From Acidobacteriota bacterium (GTDB taxonomy: Bacteria > Acidobacteriota > Terriglobia > Terriglobales > Acidobacteriaceae), in contig JAJXZK010000134.1 in assembly GCA_021780095.1 (NCBI GenBank), positions 1 to 26,877 of the forward strand: a DNA stretch of 26,877 nt, in the 5' to 3' direction. Below the pieces are notes generated by a model. It saw only the letters and a list, made by a program, of their open reading frames with translations, did no database searches and had not been told where the DNA came from. Both the position numbers and the translations under genes were made by a program. Below are positions 16,451-24,874 of this stretch, one piece after another. The first letter of the stretch is position 1, and each line of letters starts with the position of its first letter.

Positions 16451-17120
16451 CTAGAACAGATGCTGCTTTAGGAATTCCAAGGAACGTGCGCGTGCCTGGC
16501 TCGCCGCCGCAGCGTTGTAACTATCGCGCTCGTCGCAATTGAAGCCGTGGTCGGCGTCGTACCGGAAGATATGGACCTCTGGGTGTTCCGCTTGTAATTT
16601 GTCCACAGCTTCTTTGGGAATATGCCGGTCGAGTGTGCCGAAGTGAAGCATCACGGGGCATTCGGGTTGTTCGCCGGAAAAAGCGGGAATGTGACCGCCA
16701 TAGTAGCATACCGCCGCATCCGGTCGCAGTCTTGTGGCGGCAAGCCACGCCACCGTACCGCCGAAGCAGTAGCCGATCACACCGCACTTTTGACCGGTCA
16801 GCGTGCGTGTGTAGCCAAGCGCAGCAGCGGTGTCGGACAGCCCAATTCATATTAAGCTTGGGTAAAAAGGACATGGCTTTTTGCATGTCGGCCCCGTCGT
16901 ACCCAAGCTGAACGCCACGCTCATAGCGGTCGAACAGCGCGGGAGCTACGGCAAGAAATCCATCCTGCGCATACCTGTCAGCCACCGAACGGATATGATG
17001 GTTCACCCCGAAGGCCTCCTGGACAACCACCAGCCCCGCTCTCGGCTTGCCTTCCGGTCGCGCAACGTAGGCATCGAATTCATGGCCGTCATTCGCCTTC
17101 AGTTTCACTGTCTCGCTCAT
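16451..17120 (-). pseudogene. Dienelactone hydrolase family protein, frameshifted
   Basis: The first frame from the ATG at 17120 (ribosome site GGAGGGG) reads 'MSETVKLKANDGHEFDAYVA' and 'VVVQEAFGVNHHIRSVADRY', the N-terminal half of a dienelactone hydrolase alpha/beta fold. At about 16840 the frame breaks. The other frame then gives 'LSDTAAALGYTRTLTGQKCG', 'VIGYCFGGTVAWLA' with the nucleophile cysteine, 'LDRHIPKEAVD' with the acid, and 'DADHGFNCDERDSYN' with the histidine, to the stop at 16451. All three catalytic residues are present, so a two-base loss or one-base gain is the only defect seen. Intact, it would be a cytoplasmic hydrolase of about 222 residues, known in chlorocatechol breakdown but with broad ester substrates. 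Confidence 0.85.
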
Positions 17121-17232
17121 TTTCCCCTCCAGGTTGCGTTATAAAGTGTCCTCCGGCAGGGCCGAGGGCAACTTCTTTTCGATGCACGTAAGACGAAAAC
17201 GTCTCACGACAGGCCAAAGCCAAATTCGGGCC

Positions 17233-17868
17233 TCATTCCTCCGGCATGACGGCGTCGAAGATCGCGGCCAACAAGGCCCTGGTTTTCTCCACCGAAGCCA
17301 GCGCGGGATCGAATTTACTCTCCAGCACCAAAGCGCTTGGAATTCCGCGCAGTATGGCGAAGCTCAAGTCGAGAGCGGCCCGCTGCCTGTCGCCGATCTT
17401 CGCGCCTCCAGAGAACAGGCTGTTCTTCTCCTGGGAGAGCATCTCCTTCAGTGCACGCAATCGTGCCTGGGATTCCCGGTTGCGCAGCGCAAACAGTTTG
17501 AACTCGAGGAGCAACAATGCCCAGTCGGGATCGAGCATCGCGCCGACAAACGCTTTGCGCACAATTTGTTTCCGTTCCCTTTGTGACTTCGCGCGCTGGA
17601 CTTCGTCCTTCACCGCGTCCATGCGGGTGCGGGCGCGCCGTTCCAGCAAGGCCAGGAACAGGTCCTGCTTGCTCTTGAAGTGGGCATAGACGGCGCCACG
17701 CGTGCGGCCTGTTTCGGCAGCGATCGTTTCCAGTTGGGCGCGCTCAAAGCCGTCGCGCACAAATATGCGCTCGGCTGCGTCGAGCAGCTCGCGCAGGGTT
17801 GCCTCCGTACGCTCCTGGTGCTTGTTGGGCAGAGCAGCGGTCTTACTGCGGTCTTTCATTGCGCCCAT
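17233..17868 (-). CDS. TetR/AcrR-family repressor, likely of the adjacent efflux operon
   Basis: A 211-residue one-component repressor. The helix-turn-helix lies at about residues 25-70: 'LLDAAERIFVRDGFERAQLE', then 'IAAETGRTRGAVYAHFKSKQ' with the conserved Tyr-x-His-Phe-x-x-Lys of the family. The rest is a helical ligand-binding domain. The gene is divergent from the tolC-emrA-emrB operon with a 99-bp gap holding an inverted repeat, the standard layout for an efflux pump repressor that also controls itself. The 112 bp downstream to the hydrolase start include a small AGACG/CGTCT hairpin near 17194 that could end tetR transcription. Confidence 0.93.
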   Translation of the reverse strand: MGAMKDRSKTAALPNKHQERTEATLRELLDAAERIFVRDGFERAQLETIAAETGRTRGAVYAHFKSKQDLFLALLERRARTRMDAVKDEVQRAKSQRERKQIVRKAFVGAMLDPDWALLLLEFKLFALRNRESQARLRALKEMLSQEKNSLFSGGAKIGDRQRAALDLSFAILRGIPSALVLESKFDPALASVEKTRALLAAIFDAVMPEE

Positions 17869-17897
17869 GGAAATAATCTACTGCAATTCTTAGAATA

Positions 17898-17917
17898 AAT
17901 ACATACGCGCGTGTATT
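17898..17917. promoter_or_regulatory. Candidate TetR operator and tolC promoter
   Basis: AATACA (17898-17903) and TGTATT (17912-17917) are perfect reverse complements around an 8-bp CG-rich core (tacgcgcg). The surrounding bases extend the AT-rich arms imperfectly. A TATTAT hexamer (17914-17919) could be the -10 element for tolC, so a bound repressor would block it. No matching -35 hexamer is clear. Confidence 0.5.
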
Positions 17918-17967
17918 ATTTTTGATGTGAGAGGATTCAGCCAACCTGCGGGAGGGTGCCGGTCCCG

Positions 17968-19518
17968 ATGATGCGACTGCAATGTATCGGCGCTGTCCTC
18001 GTACTCGCCACGGCCACAATCGCCGGCGCCCAGGCACAGATGGCGGGCCCCAGCCCGCAGCCTGCTTCGAGATCGACACCCATTCCGCTCTCGGGACGCC
18101 AGCAGAGCGGAACCGTCACCACCCAGCAATCTGCACAGCCGGGCGGCGGAGGCAGCGTGGATGTCGTCTCCCCATCCATTCAGGTCCAAGGCCCTTACGC
18201 CGGCAGTGTACGCGACCCAAGCGTCACCGGTCCCCTGGCTCTTTCTCTTGTAGAGGCTGTGCGTCGCGGCCTGGAGTTCAACCTCGGCCAGATCGGCGCC
18301 TCTGCCGCTCTGCGTCAGGCCCGCGCTCAGCGCCGTGAGGAGCTGGCCGACCTGTTACCTGCAGTGAGCGCAAGCGCGTCTGAGACAGGCGCGAAGGTCG
18401 ATCTCCAGGCCGAGGGTCTCAGCGCCTCGACGCTCAGCTCCTTTGGCTCGCTTGGACTTGCCTTCCCCACCACGGTCGGCCCATTCCACTACTACCAAGC
18501 AGCAGCAAACGTTTCGGACAACCTGCTCAACTTGACCGCGCTCCACAATCTTCGTTCGGCGGCCGCGAACGCGCAAGGTTCTCAGCTGAACGCACAAAAT
18601 ACGCGCGAAGCTGTCGTTCTTGCCGTATGCGGCAGTTATATGCAGGTGCTGGCGAGCGAAGCTCTCCTGGCCTATCAAAAAGACCAGGTCCGCTATGCAC
18701 AAGCCTCCTACGACCAGGCGGCGGCGCAGTATCAGGCCGGGACCAAGGCCCAGATTGACTCCACGCGCAGCCTGGTGCAATTGCACTCGGAACAGGAGCG
18801 CCTTGCTTCCGAGCTGGCCGATGCGCGGAAGCAGAAGTTGCTGCTGGCCCGTCTTATCGGCATTCCGCTCGATGCGGAGATCACACTGACCAGCAAGATG
18901 AACAGCGCCACGACAGTTCCTCTTCCTCTGGATGCGGCACTGCGCCAGGCACTCTCCTCCCGGCAGGATCTCAAGGCGGCAGAGGCGCAACTCCGGGTTG
19001 CCGAAGAGGCGCTCAAGGCTGCCCGGTCCGAACGTCTGCCGACGGCAGCCGTGCAGGGCAATTATGGCATTGAGGGCGTTAATCCAAACAAAGGGACGAG
19101 CGTCTTCTCCGCGACTGCATCGGTCAATTTGCCAATCTTCAATGGTGGACGCATCCAGGCCGACACCGACCAGGCGAACGCAGCCGTGGTGCAGCGCCGT
19201 GCCGAAATCGAAGACCAGCGCGGTCAGGTCGAACTGGACGTTCGCAACAGCTATCTCGATCTCGAAGTGGCAACGGGACAGGTGAAGCTCGCTGCGGAAA
19301 ACCGTGTGCTGGCACTCGACACCCTGCGTCAGTCGCTGGATCGTTTTACCGCTGGCGTTGCCGATTCCGTAGAGGTGGTGCAGTCACAGGAGATTCTCGG
19401 GTCGGCGAATCGCGATTACGTCAACGCTCTCTATGCCGAGAACCTTGCACGCATCAGTCTAGCGCGCGCCATGGGCGAAGCGGAACAGAGTGTTCCAACT
19501 TTGCTCCAAGAGAAGTAA
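17968..19518 (+). CDS. TolC-family outer-membrane efflux protein
   Basis: The outer-membrane channel of a tripartite efflux pump, 516 residues from the ATG at 17968. That start is chosen because the GGGAGGG ribosome site (about 17949-17956) lies upstream of it and overlaps an earlier GTG. A signal peptide follows ('CIGAVLVLATATIAGAQAQ'), then a low-complexity Ser/Gly/Gln linker to about residue 85. The rest holds two OEP repeats of long alpha-helical hairpins and short beta strands ('LSLVEAVRRGLEFNLGQIGA', 'SRQDLKAAEAQLRVAEEALK', 'VNLPIFNGGRIQADTDQANA'). It is first in the operon, 12 bp before emrA. The linker is longer than in E. coli TolC but usual for soil bacteria. Confidence 0.93.
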   Translation: MMRLQCIGAVLVLATATIAGAQAQMAGPSPQPASRSTPIPLSGRQQSGTVTTQQSAQPGGGGSVDVVSPSIQVQGPYAGSVRDPSVTGPLALSLVEAVRRGLEFNLGQIGASAALRQARAQRREELADLLPAVSASASETGAKVDLQAEGLSASTLSSFGSLGLAFPTTVGPFHYYQAAANVSDNLLNLTALHNLRSAAANAQGSQLNAQNTREAVVLAVCGSYMQVLASEALLAYQKDQVRYAQASYDQAAAQYQAGTKAQIDSTRSLVQLHSEQERLASELADARKQKLLLARLIGIPLDAEITLTSKMNSATTVPLPLDAALRQALSSRQDLKAAEAQLRVAEEALKAARSERLPTAAVQGNYGIEGVNPNKGTSVFSATASVNLPIFNGGRIQADTDQANAAVVQRRAEIEDQRGQVELDVRNSYLDLEVATGQVKLAAENRVLALDTLRQSLDRFTAGVADSVEVVQSQEILGSANRDYVNALYAENLARISLARAMGEAEQSVPTLLQEK

Positions 19519-19530
19519 AGGACCTATCGA

Positions 19531-20782
19531 ATGACGGAGCAACAAATTGAGACCAACCCGACAACATCTGGCGCTTCAGGCAGCGAAGTTCCGGCAATCA
19601 ACGAAGTGCCGGCAAAGAAGAAATCGCGACCGATCATCATTGCGGCCATTGTCATCGCGGTTCTACTCCTCGCTGCGCTGGTTTACTATCTTTACTCGCG
19701 AAATTATGAGAGCACCGACGATGCGGAGGTCGACGGTCATATCGCCCCCATCGCCGCGCGGGTCGATGGCAACATTCGTGCCGTTTACGTCGAGAACGAC
19801 GTGTACGTCAAAGTAGGACAACCGCTGGTCGATCTCGATCCAACCGATAGCCGGGTCGCCCTCGCCAGTGCCGAGGCGAAAGTACCACCAGGCAAACGCA
19901 GAAACTGCCGCGCAGCATCCCAATCTTCCAATCACGCAATTGAACAACGTGACGAGCGTCTCGACCCAGAAATCCGAGGTGGGCAATGCACAGGCCGCGC
20001 TCGAAGTCGCACAGCATGAGTATGACAACTCTGTCGCAATGCTCCAGCAGGCCCGAGCCAACAACGACCGCGCTCAGGCCGACTACGCGCGTTACAAATC
20101 GCTCTACGGCGAGAATGAAGTCGCGCGCGCCGAATATGATAACTATGCAGCAACAGCGGCGGCGCAACAGGCCGCCGTTGCTGCCAGCGAGGCTTCCGTC
20201 GCTTCAGCGCAAAAGAGCATTGAGCAGCGCAAGGCACAGCTTGCCCAGCAGCAAACCCGGCTCACCCAGGACATCGAGAACGCGCCCCACCAGATTGCCA
20301 TTCAGCAGGCGAACATTCAATCGCAGACCGCCAATGCAGTCTCCATGCGGGCGCAACTGGAACAGGCCAGGCTCAACCTGCAGTATTGCCGTATCGTCGC
20401 GCCCGTTTCCGGAGTCACCATGCAGCGGAGCGCCGAGGTCGGCAGCCGCATCAGCGTCGGCCAGCAGTTATTCATGATCGTTGAGACCGACGATCTCTGG
20501 GTGACTGCGAACTTTAAGGAAACCCAACTGATCCACATGCATCCCGGCCAGCATGTCGTTATCCATGTGGATGCGCTCAGCAGGGATTTCGACGGTACGG
20601 TGGAAAGCATGCCCGCCGCGACCGGCAGCATCACCAGCGTACTGCCTCCGGAAAATGCAACCGGCAACTATGTGAAAGTCGTGCAGCGTATGCCGGTCCG
20701 CATCCGCTTCAACCCGGGACAGGCGGAGCTTGCCCGCTTGCGGCCCGGCATGTCGGCCGAGCCAAAGGTCCACCTCGACTGA
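19531..20782 (+). pseudogene. EmrA/HlyD-family membrane-fusion protein, one-base frameshift
   Basis: The periplasmic adaptor that should join the MFS pump to TolC. The N-terminal frame from 19531 gives a membrane anchor (about residues 34-54), 'STDDAEVDGHIAPIAARVDG' and 'VENDVYVKVGQPLVDLDPTD' (lipoyl-like domain). At the run AAA (19879-19881) the frame slips. Removing one base joins 'ALASAEAK' to 'YHQANAETAAQHPNLPI' and restores a long coiled coil, then 'RIVAPVSGVTMQRSAEVGSR' and 'LWVTANFKETQLIHMHPGQH' to the stop at 20782. The repaired protein is about 416 residues, normal for EmrA. As written the protein would be truncated. A homopolymer indel is also a common sequencing error, so inactivity is not certain. 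The stop overlaps the emrB start (TGATG). Confidence 0.85.
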
Positions 20783-22377
20783 TGGCCTCCACCAACAACA
20801 ACGGCGCGGCAGAAGTCGCCCGCCAAGGCGTGAACCCATGGATCATCGCCATGACCGTCACCCTGGCGACGTTCATGGAGGTGCTCGATTCTTCGATCGC
20901 CAACATCGCACTCCCGCACATTTCCGGCAATCTGGGAGCCAGTACCGAAGAAGGGACCTGGGTCCTTACCAGCTACCTGGTTTCGAGCGCCATTGTGCTG
21001 CCGCTCAGCGGGTGGCTCACCACGGTTGTGGGCCGCAAACGCTTCTACATGACGTGCGTCGCCATTTTTACCATCAGTTCGGTCATGTGCGGCCTGGCGA
21101 CCAGTCTCCCGATGCTGATCTTCTTTCGTGTCCTGCAGGGTGCAGGCGGCGGCGGTCTCCAGCCCAGTGAGCAGGCGATCCTGGCCGATACCTTTTCGGA
21201 AAAGCAACGAGGCATGGCCTTTGCGATGTATGGAGTCGCGGTCATCGTCGCTCCAGCCATCGGCCCCACTGTGGGTGGCTGGATTACCGACAACTATAGC
21301 TGGCACTGGATATTCTTCATCAACGCGCCGATCGGCGCTCTGTCGCTTTTTCTCACGCACCGCATCGTGCATGACCCACCCTGGCTCAAGAACCTGAAGC
21401 GCTCCAGCATCCGTCCCGACTATGTGGGCATCGGGCTCATTGTCGTCGGCATCGGCTTCCTGCAATACGTCCTCGACAAGGGACAGGAGGACGACTGGTT
21501 CGGCTCGCACGTAATCACAATCTTCTTCATCATCGCCGCCATTGCGCTCACATTCCTCATCATCCGGGAATGGACGCACGACGATCCGATCATGGATCTG
21601 CGGCTGCTCAAGAACCGCAACTTCGCCACGTCCATTCTCTTCAGCTTCGTGCTCGGTTTCGTGCTCAACGGCTCGACCATCCTTATCCCGCAATTCGTGC
21701 AGAATGAACTGGGTTACACTGCGGAACGCGCCGGTCTCGCCCTGATGCCCGGCGGCCTCACGTTGATGCTGCTGATGCCCGTGGCGGCAATCGCGGGCGC
21801 AAAGTTCGATCGCCGTTGGGGAATGGCTTTCGGCTTTATCATGACGGCGATCGGACTGCACCACCTCACCGGTGTCTATCTCGGCATAAGCTTCCAGACA
21901 ATGCTCTGGCTGCGCGTCATTCAGGTCATCGGACTGCCCTTTATCTTTGTCAACATCACAACGCTCAACTACGTGGGCGTGCCACCGGAAAAGCACAACC
22001 AGGTCTCTGGCCTGAGCAATTTTTCCCGCAACATCGGCGGAGCGATTGGGATCTCAATCCTCAACACGTTCATGGCTCGCCAACAACAAACTCAGCGGGT
22101 CAATATGACCGCTCATTCCAATCATGCCAACCCCTTCTTTCAACAACAGCTTGCCGCACTTACCAGCAACTTTATGAGCATGGGCTTTAACCGCCTCACG
22201 GCCAGTCACAAAGCGCTCGCGCAGCTTTCTGAAATCGTTTCTCAACAGGCGAGGGTGGTCGGATATGTCAATGCTTTCTGGGTCATGAGCATGCTCGTAG
22301 CAGTTCTTGCCCCCATCGTTTTTCTCTTGCGCAAACCCAGCAAGGCCGAGGAGGCCGCAGCCGCCGGTGCGCACTAG
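20782..22377 (+). CDS. EmrB-type DHA2 MFS pump subunit
   Basis: The inner-membrane proton antiporter of the tripartite pump, 531 residues and about 14 TM segments. It shows 'FMEVLDSSIANIALPHISGN', motif A 'GWLTTVVGRKRFYM', motif C-like 'GAGGGGLQPSEQAILADTF', and 'WHWIFFINAPIG'. The ATG overlaps the emrA stop, so translation is coupled. Exported compounds are likely hydrophobic drugs, uncouplers or aromatic acids, as for EmrAB and related pumps. The final TAG lies at the edge of the short inverted-repeat element downstream, so the last residues (Ala/Gly-rich, ending His) may have been fixed by that insertion. Otherwise the length is normal. Confidence 0.94.
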   Translation: MASTNNNGAAEVARQGVNPWIIAMTVTLATFMEVLDSSIANIALPHISGNLGASTEEGTWVLTSYLVSSAIVLPLSGWLTTVVGRKRFYMTCVAIFTISSVMCGLATSLPMLIFFRVLQGAGGGGLQPSEQAILADTFSEKQRGMAFAMYGVAVIVAPAIGPTVGGWITDNYSWHWIFFINAPIGALSLFLTHRIVHDPPWLKNLKRSSIRPDYVGIGLIVVGIGFLQYVLDKGQEDDWFGSHVITIFFIIAAIALTFLIIREWTHDDPIMDLRLLKNRNFATSILFSFVLGFVLNGSTILIPQFVQNELGYTAERAGLALMPGGLTLMLLMPVAAIAGAKFDRRWGMAFGFIMTAIGLHHLTGVYLGISFQTMLWLRVIQVIGLPFIFVNITTLNYVGVPPEKHNQVSGLSNFSRNIGGAIGISILNTFMARQQQTQRVNMTAHSNHANPFFQQQLAALTSNFMSMGFNRLTASHKALAQLSEIVSQQARVVGYVNAFWVMSMLVAVLAPIVFLLRKPSKAEEAAAAGAH

Positions 22378-22506
22378 TGGCCTGTCGCAGAGAGTTCGTT
22401 ACCATCCTTGCACGGACCACAGTCTGCTGTGGCGTTGGAGCAGTGATAAAAGGGTTTCTGCGGCGCGTTTCCGCCCCAGTAACGTCTTCCCCGCGACAGA
22501 CCACTA
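22375..22506. mobile_element. MITE-like element with 15-bp terminal inverted repeats and TA flanks
   Basis: CTAGTGGCCTGTCGC (22374-22388) and GCGACAGACCACTAG (22493-22507) are inverted copies with 14 of 15 bases matching. They enclose about 130 bp with no coding potential. TA lies at both borders (22375-22376 and 22505-22506), as expected for elements moved by an IS630/Tc1-type transposase. Inside is a CCACAG-TCTG-CTGTGG hairpin (22417-22432). No transposase is in the window, so it is non-autonomous. It overlaps the emrB stop codon. Confidence 0.6.
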
Positions 22507-22507
22507 G

Positions 22508-22884
22508 AGCCGCAACTTCAAGTAAGCGCTGAGGGCAACCTTGAATTCGACGGCGATTTCCATTCTATCCTTGCTACGGGCTGTGGCATAGAGCGTGCCG
22601 AAGCCCTTCATGATCTGGAGTGGGACGTTCCTGATAAGGCATGCGGCCTCGCTGGTCAGATTGGGATTGTCAAAGTATTTCAGAGTAAAAATCGGCCAAC
22701 AGATAGGCTGGAAGTATGGTTCTGGAGCGTAACGGAACACGGCGGACTTACACCAGCGTTTGGCTGGTGGGCTTTGGATGGGCCTACCTGGTGGCGGGTT
22801 GGGATTTTGTTTGCAGGACAGTATGCCATGCGGGTATGGGTCAAGCCGGACCAGCTGGCCAAACTCGTCTCTCATTATATGGAA
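22508..22884. other. Apparently non-coding stretch with gene debris
   Basis: About 380 bp between the MITE-like element and the palindrome cluster. Both strands hold open frames, for example minus 22504-22935 (143 codons), but their translations have no recognisable domain, no good ribosome site and odd composition. Only the short RND-like segment at 22798-22869 is recognisable. A dyad ACCAGC-GTTTG-GCTGGT lies near 22752-22768. The stretch looks like a recombination scar. Confidence 0.4.
22798..22869 (+). pseudogene. Relic fragment of an RND (HAE1/AcrB-type) efflux pump gene
   Basis: One frame reads '[20 protein letters not shown]' followed by LAKL. The run Gly-Gln-Tyr-Ala-Met-Arg-x-Trp-x-x-Pro-Asp-x-Leu-Ala is characteristic of the porter domain of HAE1-type RND pumps (family form 'GxQYAMRIWLDPDKLA'), at about residue 180 of roughly 1050. 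Upstream and downstream translation does not continue the family. Only about 24 codons survive, so this is a deletion remnant, not a gene. Confidence 0.5.
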
Positions 22885-22935
22885 CATACATGCACGTATG
22901 CATCCATTCCATCGGATGCATTGGATGGCATCCAA
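22885..22935. repeat. Three consecutive inverted repeats upstream of the AKR operon
   Basis: CATAC-N6-GTATG (22885-22900), ATGCATCC-N8-GGATGCAT (22898-22921) and TTGGATG-G-CATCCAA (22921-22935) are each perfect dyads that touch or overlap. The motifs GGATG, GCATCC and TGCAT recur throughout. They lie 70-120 bp upstream of the aldo/keto reductase ATG, where operators are expected. Confidence 0.55.
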
Positions 22936-22949
22936 GGTTCATTTTTGCG

Positions 22950-22981
22950 ACAATTTCAGATGCAGCTGCATCTGAAATTGT
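22950..22981. promoter_or_regulatory. 32-bp perfect palindrome upstream of the AKR-SDR operon
   Basis: The half-site ACAATTTCAGATGCAG is followed directly by its exact reverse complement, with no spacer or mismatch. It ends 23 bp before the aldo/keto reductase start codon. A dimeric or tetrameric repressor site is the likely reading; a cruciform or an RNA hairpin in the 5' leader is an alternative, but there is no T run for a terminator. Confidence 0.6.
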
Positions 22982-23004
22982 GTAGTCGAAAACGAGGAAG
23001 CAGC

Positions 23005-23991
23005 ATGGAGCAAAGAAAACTTGGAAGGAGTGGACCGGAAGTATCGGCCATTGGATTGGGCTGTATGGGGATGTCGGAATTCTACGGAGCGTCCGACGAG
23101 AGGCAGTCGATTGCGACCATCCATCGCGCCCTCGAACTCGGAGTAAACTTCCTGGACACCGCGGACATGTACGGTGTGGGGAAGAATGAGGAACTGGTCG
23201 GGCGTGCCATTCGTGACCGGCGGGACAAAGTGGTGCTTGCCACCAAGTTCGGAAACGTGCGCGGGAACAAAGGCGAATTTCTGGGCGTGAATGGAAGGCC
23301 CGAGTACGTGAAGCAGGCGTGCGACGCCAGCTTGAAGCGGCTGGGCGTGGAGCACATCGACCTCTATTATCAGCACCGCGTCGACCCCAATACTCCCATT
23401 GAAGATACGGTAGGGGCCATGGCCGAATTGGTCCGCCAGGGCAAAGTACGATTTTTAGGGTTGTCGGAGGCCGCCCCCGCAACCATCCGCCGCGCCAGCG
23501 CGGTGCATTCCATCGCTGCGCTGCAAACCGAGTATTCGCTCTGGTCGCGCGACCCAGAACAGGAAATTCTGGAGACGTGCCGCAGCCTGGGCATCGGCTT
23601 TGCTGCCTATAGCCCGCTGGGGCGCGGCTTCCTCACAGGACGCTTCAAGACGCAGGATGACATTCCGCAAGACGACTGGCGGCGTCATCACCCCCGGTTC
23701 GAGGGAGAAAACTTCGAGCGCAATCTGCATCTGGCCGAGGCGGTGAGGCAACTCGCAGAAGAGATCGGCTGCACCCCGGCGCAATTGGCGCTTGCCTGGG
23801 TGCTCGGTCAGGGCAAGGACATTGTCCCCATTCCAGGGACAAAACACACGCGCTATCTGGAAGAGAACCTTGGGGCGCTGAAGGTCCACCTGACCCAGGA
23901 ACATCTTCATCGACTGGATGAAGTCTTTCCCGTGGGCGCCACCGCCGGAGCGCGCTATCACGAACAGGGGATGCGCGGAGTCAATCTATGA
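23005..23991 (+). CDS. Aldo/keto reductase (AKR superfamily, YakC/AKR13-like)
   Basis: A cytoplasmic NADPH-dependent carbonyl reductase of 328 residues. The ATG at 23005 follows a GAGGAAG ribosome site; a longer in-frame reading upstream would translate the palindromes and is rejected. The catalytic tetrad is visible as Asp51, Tyr56 ('DTADMYG'), Lys81 ('ATKFGN') and His124 ('YYQHRVD'). The N-terminus '[20 protein letters not shown]' and the C-terminal '[17 protein letters not shown]' cofactor segment fit the AKR13/YakC group, often described as acting on aldehydes and ketones in stress responses. The stop overlaps the SDR start (ATGA), so the two are translated together. Confidence 0.95.
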   Translation: MEQRKLGRSGPEVSAIGLGCMGMSEFYGASDERQSIATIHRALELGVNFLDTADMYGVGKNEELVGRAIRDRRDKVVLATKFGNVRGNKGEFLGVNGRPEYVKQACDASLKRLGVEHIDLYYQHRVDPNTPIEDTVGAMAELVRQGKVRFLGLSEAAPATIRRASAVHSIAALQTEYSLWSRDPEQEILETCRSLGIGFAAYSPLGRGFLTGRFKTQDDIPQDDWRRHHPRFEGENFERNLHLAEAVRQLAEEIGCTPAQLALAWVLGQGKDIVPIPGTKHTRYLEENLGALKVHLTQEHLHRLDEVFPVGATAGARYHEQGMRGVNL

Positions 23992-24806
23992 CGACGGTGC
24001 TCCGCGCGAAAGTCGCGATTGTCACGGGAGGAGGCCGTGGGCTTGGCCGGGCCATGGCGCTCGGCCTGGCCCGTGCAGGCCTCCGCGTGGCCATCACTGC
24101 TGCGCGGATGCGGGATGAGATCGAAGCAGTAGCCAGAGAAGCTCCGCAAGGACAGATACACCCCGTAATCGCGGACGTAAGCAGCAAGTCTGCTTGCGCT
24201 GCCCTGATCGAAGAAGTCGAAGCGCGGCTGGGGCCGGTCGATGTCCTGGTGAACAATGCGGGTCGGGGTATGCGTTATGTTTCCGAGCGCTTTCTCAGTG
24301 ATCCCACCCGCTTCTGGGAGACGGACCCGGAGACGTGGCAGATGGTGATTGGGACCAACGTGAACGGTCCCTTCTTTATGTCGCGCGGCGTAGTACCAGG
24401 CATGATCGCGCGCGACTGGGGCCGGATCATCAACATCTCGATGAACCATGAAACCATGCGACGGCGCGGCTTCTCTCCGTATGGACCATCGAAGGCCGCC
24501 CTGGAATCCGAAACGATCATCTGGGCCCAGGACCTGGCCGGAACCGGCGTGACCGTCAACGCCCTGCTTCCGGGCGGCGCGAGCCTGACTGGCATGATCC
24601 CCAGCGAAGTTCCTCAGGAACTCCGGGAAAAGTTGATCTCGCCGGAGATCATGGTTCCGCCGCTGCTCTGGCTGGTCTCGGACGCCGCCGACGATGTGAG
24701 CGGCAAACGCTTCAATGCTTCCCTCTGGAACACCACCCTCGCTCCGAACGACGCAGCGGCCCAAGCATCGGACGTTCCATTATGTGCTATTGCCCGCGAC
24801 GAGTAA
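23988..24806 (+). CDS. Short-chain dehydrogenase/reductase
   Basis: A classical SDR of 272 residues. The nucleotide-binding motif TGGGRGLG is at 13-20, NNAG at 89-92, and the active-site YGPSK places Tyr165 and Lys169. The usual catalytic serine 13 residues before the tyrosine is a methionine here (Met152), with a serine one position earlier (Ser151), so the reaction may depend on Ser151 or be altered. The gene overlaps the AKR stop by 4 bp, pointing to a two-gene operon for reducing carbonyls or quinone-like compounds. It ends 68 bp before the convergent hxlR stop. The substrate is not predictable. Confidence 0.93.
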   Translation: MTTVLRAKVAIVTGGGRGLGRAMALGLARAGLRVAITAARMRDEIEAVAREAPQGQIHPVIADVSSKSACAALIEEVEARLGPVDVLVNNAGRGMRYVSERFLSDPTRFWETDPETWQMVIGTNVNGPFFMSRGVVPGMIARDWGRIINISMNHETMRRRGFSPYGPSKAALESETIIWAQDLAGTGVTVNALLPGGASLTGMIPSEVPQELREKLISPEIMVPPLLWLVSDAADDVSGKRFNASLWNTTLAPNDAAAQASDVPLCAIARDE

Positions 24807-24874
24807 GGCCGAAAGTCCAGGTTTATTGTTCCCGCTTCCAAGGGAAATGCATCTGCAATCTGAAGATCTCGCGT

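Noticed and set aside
17207..17217. CGACAGGCCA matching 10 bases of the MITE end
   Set aside because: Too short, no second end nearby and no TA border in the right place; chance similarity is likely.
20668..21996. 442-codon minus-strand frame opposite emrA/emrB
   Set aside because: His/Asp/Glu-rich antisense translation of a membrane protein, a typical artefact of GC-rich DNA.
22504..22935. Minus-strand open frame of 143 codons after the MITE-like element
   Set aside because: No recognisable domain or ribosome site; it reads through part of the palindromic DNA and opposite the RND relic.
22774..23004. N-terminal extension of the aldo/keto reductase
   Set aside because: It would translate the RND relic and all four inverted repeats; a good ribosome site precedes the ATG at 23005, where family similarity begins.
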